Assembly (NCBI RefSeq): GCF_002287075.1
Contig: NZ_NSKE01000002.1
Span: 62,001 to 126,000, forward strand
Length of the DNA: 64,000 nucleotides
Direction: 5' to 3'
DNA from: Fodinibius salipaludis
GTDB lineage: Bacteria; Bacteroidota; Rhodothermia; Balneolales; Balneolaceae
Under the pieces are notes generated by a model. That model was not told where the DNA came from. It saw only the letters and a list, made by a program, of their open reading frames with translations, and searched no databases. The position numbers and the translations under genes are program-made. Shown in pieces: positions 63,155 to 64,000 of this stretch; the first letter of the stretch is position 1; the number at the start of each line of letters is the position of its first letter.

Positions 63155-64000
63155 TTACGACTTATCTACGCTAACAAGCTGTTCGGCACCAATCTCTACC
63201 AAGTCTTCGATCGCTTTTTCGAGCGGTCCCGGATGCCATGCACCCGATGCCTTTTTATGGCCTCCGCCTCCTACTTTTCGTGCCCATTTATTAACGTCGA
63301 CATCATTGCTTTTGGAGCGAAGACTCATCTTTACGCCATCACCCAGCGCCTTAAATAATATTGCAGCTTTAATACCAGCTACACTCAGCGGATAGGCTAC
63401 AAACCCTTCGCAATCGTCATTGGTAGTATTGGTTTCTTCCAGCATCTCTTTCGTAACGTACATAATAGCTATTTGATTGTCCTCAAATAACTCAATCGTA
63501 CTCATCGCCTTGCTAAGCAAATGCAGCTGGTTGAGACTTTTCGTCGAAAACACTTTTTCGGCCACCTCGTTGGGACGAAACTCACCCAGTCGCAACAATT
63601 CTGAAGCAATGTTCATAGTTTCGGGCGTAACGCTGTCGTATTGCAGCGATCCGGTATCCGTTAAAATGCCAGTATAAAGAGCTTTCGCCACTTTCTCGTC
63701 TACCTGTGAGACATCATTTTGCAAAAAGAGATGAAAAATAAGCTCGCACGTTGATGACGCCTCCTCAACCGAGATACTCAAATCAAAACCATCATGTGGA
63801 TCGGGATGGTGGTCAACCATAAACGACGGCTTCGGATAATCCTGAATATAATCGGAGTAACTGCCAAAACGCTTGGGGGAGTTTCCATCCAACACTAAGA
63901 ATGCATCACATTTATTCAGTGCTTTCTCATTCGGTTCTTGGATAGGATAGAATTCAGCAAGCCATTGTAAATTTAATGGAACATTATCATCATTAAACCC
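63155..64000 (-). CDS. nrnA: DHH/DHHA1 phosphoesterase, NrnA-like (5' end truncated by window)
   Basis: The reading frame is open through the window edge at 64000, and about 282 residues are seen. An apparent start at 63895 (TTG) is inside the conserved domain: DAFLVLDGNSPKRFG continues upstream, so it is not the true start. The DHH core is visible as VDHHPDP, and the DHHA1 domain near the C-terminus has the GGGGHKKASGA motif. NrnA-like enzymes degrade nanoRNA and dephosphorylate pAp, which links sulfate assimilation and RNA turnover. The remaining N-terminal residues lie outside the window. Confidence 0.9.
   Translation of the reverse strand, partial: GFNDDNVPLNLQWLAEFYPIQEPNEKALNKCDAFLVLDGNSPKRFGSYSDYIQDYPKPSFMVDHHPDPHDGFDLSISVEEASSTCELIFHLFLQNDVSQVDEKVAKALYTGILTDTGSLQYDSVTPETMNIASELLRLGEFRPNEVAEKVFSTKSLNQLHLLSKAMSTIELFEDNQIAIMYVTKEMLEETNTTNDDCEGFVAYPLSVAGIKAAILFKALGDGVKMSLRSKSNDVDVNKWARKVGGGGHKKASGAWHPGPLEKAIEDLVEIGAEQLVSVDKS

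Noticed and set aside
63866-63895. TTG at 63895 as start of the DHH phosphoesterase
   Set aside because: The conserved frame continues without a stop to the window edge and the residues upstream (DAFLV) belong to the domain.
1-64000. CRISPR arrays, prophage, insertion sequences, toxin-antitoxin systems
   Set aside because: No regularly spaced direct repeats, transposase, integrase or phage structural genes were seen.

Overview
The window looks like ordinary chromosome of a member of the Bacteroidota/Rhodothermota/Balneolota assemblage, most likely a moderately halophilic Balneolaceae-type bacterium. This is inference from gene content, not a phylogeny. The clues are an outer membrane with a Bacteroidota-style LptD, a TonB receptor with a carboxypeptidase-regulatory domain, an S46-family exoprotein, an Mla-type lipid system, a folP/cdaA neighbourhood, poor Shine-Dalgarno sites and many acidic proteins. 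About 60 protein genes and one tRNA are supported. No prophage, insertion sequence or CRISPR array is seen. The accessory character sits mainly in short palindromic repeats between genes.

Layout. 1-3.6 kb (+): end of the methylmalonyl-CoA mutase small subunit, the large subunit and its GTPase chaperone MeaB. 3.7-12.1 kb (-): a DUF4097-like exported protein, diadenylate cyclase CdaA, FolP, a 7Fe ferredoxin, a lipoprotein nucleotide pyrophosphatase/phosphodiesterase and a TonB-dependent receptor. The gaps here hold several repeat families, and two copies of a 77-78 bp palindromic element bracket folP. 12.6-20.2 kb: small outer-membrane barrel, MBL hydrolase, large DUF349 protein, a stress cluster (MscS channel, coiled-coil protein, Dps) and an OprO/P-like porin. 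20.2-27.8 kb: RluA synthase, an S46-fold lipoprotein that appears to have lost its catalytic His and Ser, an SLC13 permease and a SulP sulfate permease, and a SixA phosphatase. 27.8-40 kb: MATE exporter, TPMT-like methyltransferase, a pseudopilin-like membrane protein, a possible DUF3822 protein, RsmD, CoaD, an aminotransferase, an FmdB-like protein lacking its zinc ligands, a GbsR/MarR regulator, YraN, an acyltransferase, a BASS transporter, and a secreted PLD-SNase-HhH fusion. 39.7-54.1 kb: FtsB/DivIC, LptD, RibE/RibD, PpiD, MlaD/F/E, a K+ channel, AroC, a TPR protein, a LysM-RlpA protein and a CPBP protease. 54.4-64 kb: ECF sigma factor, histidine kinase, ClpX/ClpP/trigger factor with tRNA-Leu just upstream, CutA, a 4Fe-4S type APS reductase, an enoyl-CoA hydratase, an HtrA-like lipoprotein protease and the 3' part of an NrnA-type DHH phosphoesterase.

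Functional threads. Propionyl/methylmalonyl-CoA metabolism is complete enough to be used: mutase plus MeaB. Sulfate uptake (SLC13, SulP) connects to the APS reductase at 60.4 kb. Envelope maintenance is strongly represented (LptD, Mla, PpiD, HtrA, RlpA, acyltransferase). Protein quality control forms a tig-clpP-clpX operon. CdaA implies c-di-AMP signalling, and the RCK-type K+ channel at 49.6 kb is a plausible but unproven target. The observations most worth following are the catalytically degenerate S46 protein, the PLD/degenerate-SNase/HhH fusion, the pseudopilin-like/DUF3822-like pair and the intergenic palindromic repeats.
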